64,000 nt of DNA. Source: Bacteriovorax sp. (GTDB lineage: Bacteria > Bdellovibrionota > Bacteriovoracia > Bacteriovoracales > Bacteriovoracaceae). Positions 62,442 to 64,000 of this stretch are shown here, piece after piece. The position numbers were made by a program, and so were the translations under genes. The stretch covers positions 1-64,000 of the forward strand of contig JACMRM010000091.1 of the NCBI GenBank assembly GCA_014376445.1, read 5' to 3'. The notes beneath the pieces are model-generated. The model saw only the letters and a program-made list of their open reading frames with translations. It did no database searches and had not been told where the DNA came from. Position 1 is the first letter of the stretch. Every line of letters begins with the position of its first letter.

Positions 62442-63940
62442 TGAAAATTAAAAATTTTTGGAAAAAATCAATTACTAGGTTTGCAATATTTCAAATTACA
62501 CTTCTTGTTATCCTTATTGCTGTATTTAGCTTGTTCGGCTCGTACTCAAGAAAATCACAGGCGGATCTCCTTAGTTCAACAGTGAGAAATAGTTTTTTAA
62601 CGGGAGATAATAGGAATGTAATTAATTCTTTAAGCAGTACAATTAATAATAATTTTGGACTTATTGTTGTTTACAATATTAAAGGCGAAGAAATTTTTAA
62701 AATTGGTGACGAAAATGCTAGGGAAAATTTTTTTACTAAAGTGCATACGTATGAAGTACTTGCCAATTTAGACTTCTCTCAATCTTCAGTAGGAAAAATT
62801 GTATACTATTATAGTTTATTTATTTTTTTAAAAAATAGTATATTGGTATGGTTGATATTTTTAGGAGTCAGCTTGCCTTTTTTAATTTTTGAAAAAAGAC
62901 GTTTGGAACAGATACATCAAGACCAATTAAGGCATTTGAAGATTGAAACAGCTAAACAAATCACTGAACAAATGTCTCATGATATTCGATCTCCTTTAGC
63001 AGTCTTAAGAAATGTAATTGAAGATATTACAAATGTTTCTAACATAGACTTGCTAATTTTAAATCATGCAATAACAAGAATAGATGAAATAGCTCAAGAT
63101 ATTCTAGAAACCAGAGACAGGGATAATCTTGATAATGTAAAATTAATTAACATAAACAAAATTTTAGAATCTATTATTACAGATAAAAAAATTCAATTTA
63201 AAAAATTAGACAATATAGAAATTGTTTTTTCAAACTACAACGAAATATTATTTTCAGAAATTAACTCAATTAATTTTTACAGGATAATATCAAACATAAT
63301 TAACAATTCAGTAGAATCCATAAAAGAACATGGGAAGGTCTACATTGAACTGACAAAACTGAATAATAATGCTTTAATTTTTATTAAAGATAATGGAAAA
63401 GGTATACCTGAAGAAATTTTAAGTAGAATTGGCCAGCGTGGCTTTTCATTCGCTAAGTCTGGCTCTGGGTTAGGACTTTCTCATGCTAAGAACAATATTG
63501 AGCTCTGGAATGGTCAACTAGAAGTTACTTCAAAACTAGGATCCGGAACTGAGATTAAAATATCAATCCCATTAAAAAATGATTTTACCAACGCTTTACA
63601 TATAGAAGATAAAGATGAATATGAATATGAATATGTTTATATCGACAATGATGAATTGTTACGTTTAGTTTGGGATGAAATTGCAATTAAGAAAAAAATA
63701 AATTTGATAACTTTGAAATCTCCTGCTGAATTTGATATCAACAGTAAAAAATTTAGCAAAGAATTTACGAAAATATATCTTGATAGTGATTTTGGTAAAG
63801 ATATAATAAGAGGTGAGGATTTTGCTATAATGTTGCATGAAGAAGGTTACAAATATATTTTTATATCTACAGGTTATGGGCCAGAAAAATTTTCTCATCT
63901 TCCTTGGCTGAAATATGCTGGAAAAAAGTGCCCACTTTAA
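62441..63940 (+). CDS. Hybrid sensor histidine kinase with C-terminal receiver domain
   Basis: A 499-residue inner-membrane sensor. Helices at about 14-33 and 126-150 enclose a periplasmic sensor of about 90 residues. The kinase core has H180 in MSHDIRSP, the N-box at N288-N289, DNGKG (317-321) and GSGLGLS (341-347). Residues about 398-499 form a receiver-like domain with acidic residues in YIDND (402, 404) and a phospho-acceptor candidate D448 in IYLDSDFG. It overlaps the YcaO gene as TAATG, so it belongs to the same operon. The adjacent binding protein makes a sensor of that protein with its ligand plausible. Confidence 0.88.
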   Translation: MKIKNFWKKSITRFAIFQITLLVILIAVFSLFGSYSRKSQADLLSSTVRNSFLTGDNRNVINSLSSTINNNFGLIVVYNIKGEEIFKIGDENARENFFTKVHTYEVLANLDFSQSSVGKIVYYYSLFIFLKNSILVWLIFLGVSLPFLIFEKRRLEQIHQDQLRHLKIETAKQITEQMSHDIRSPLAVLRNVIEDITNVSNIDLLILNHAITRIDEIAQDILETRDRDNLDNVKLININKILESIITDKKIQFKKLDNIEIVFSNYNEILFSEINSINFYRIISNIINNSVESIKEHGKVYIELTKLNNNALIFIKDNGKGIPEEILSRIGQRGFSFAKSGSGLGLSHAKNNIELWNGQLEVTSKLGSGTEIKISIPLKNDFTNALHIEDKDEYEYEYVYIDNDELLRLVWDEIAIKKKINLITLKSPAEFDINSKKFSKEFTKIYLDSDFGKDIIRGEDFAIMLHEEGYKYIFISTGYGPEKFSHLPWLKYAGKKCPL

Positions 63941-63975
63941 AGTGACTATTTAACCTTAATTTAAATAATATAAGT

Positions 63976-64000
63976 ATGACTCTTCAAGATAAACTAGTAG
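63976..64000 (+). CDS. Start of a further gene, cut by the window end
   Basis: An ATG at 63976 opens a frame (MTLQDKLV) that runs off the window, 35 bases after the kinase stop. A partner of the kinase or a peptide-processing or transport gene would be expected in this place, but eight codons do not allow a call. Confidence 0.35.

Noticed and set aside
63941-63975. Terminator after the kinase (CACTTTAAAGTG palindrome)
   Set aside because: No loop is possible in the perfect palindrome and no T-run follows; the next gene starts at once, so read-through is more likely.
1-64000. Insertion sequences, CRISPR arrays, tRNA or rRNA genes
   Set aside because: No transposase motifs, regularly spaced repeats or RNA-gene features were recognised on either strand by eye; a profile search could still find degenerate ones.

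Overview
The window is almost entirely a surface-polysaccharide (O-antigen or capsule type) biosynthesis region of a low-GC Gram-negative bacterium, followed at its right end by a short and quite different operon that looks like a peptide-modification and sensing system. An O-antigen ligase family protein, Und-P initiating transferase, Wzy-like polymerase and Sec-exported periplasmic components imply an outer membrane. The AT-rich composition, dense ATGA/TTGA-coupled operons and a hybrid histidine kinase of the 'MSHDIRSP' type are reminiscent of Bacteriovorax/Bdellovibrio-like bacteria, but that placement is an inference with low confidence.

Layout: 1-1628 holds the end of rfbA and an O-antigen ligase/polymerase family protein. 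1783-8757 is a GDP-mannose-derived module: gmd (+), then on the minus strand fcl, a GT4, two left-handed beta-helix acyltransferases, a perosamine-synthase-like aminotransferase, a cupin and a glycosyltransferase. 8868-11673 has a glycosyltransferase and an ABC flippase. 11711-20344 is a CDP-3,6-dideoxyhexose module: rfbH, rfbF, rfbG and a GT8 on minus; an RfbJ/S-like reductase, a C-methyltransferase, a Gmd-like SDR and a glycosyltransferase on plus. 20439-25371 is a pseudaminic acid operon (pseC, F, G, a formyltransferase, pseI). It converges on a minus-strand acetamidino trio (HisF-, HisH- and WbpG/PseA-like) plus a methyltransferase (25368-28862). 29148-43438 has transferases, a second ABC flippase and a full GDP-type legionaminic acid pathway (ptmE, aminotransferase, ptmA, ptmF-like, legF, legB, legC, legH, legI, legG). 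43435-50626 contains assembly genes: a sialyltransferase-like protein, a degenerate epimerase, glycosyltransferases, a methyltransferase and a Wzy candidate. 50700-58420 makes UDP-L-QuiNAc/L-RhaNAc-type and UDP-D-QuiNAc sugars and includes the initiating phosphoglycosyl transferase and a WbpM-type dehydratase.

Together the genes can supply dTDP-, GDP-, CDP-, CMP- and UDP-linked sugars, including both major classes of bacterial nonulosonic acid. The likely route is initiation on undecaprenyl phosphate, assembly by about a dozen transferases, flipping by one or both PglK-like ABC proteins (no Wzx was seen), polymerisation by Wzy and ligation by a WaaL-family enzyme. Just after wbpM lies a diverged, stop-interrupted second copy of its 3' end, which looks like a scar of locus exchange.

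59633-64000 is the most unusual part. A promoter drives a 74-residue peptide with a Sec signal and a GGGHHC tail, a membrane-anchored family-5 peptide-binding protein, a stand-alone YcaO protein and a hybrid histidine kinase, all overlapping, with a further gene cut by the window end. I read this as a candidate exported, YcaO-modified peptide with its own receptor and kinase. That function is inferred, not shown.
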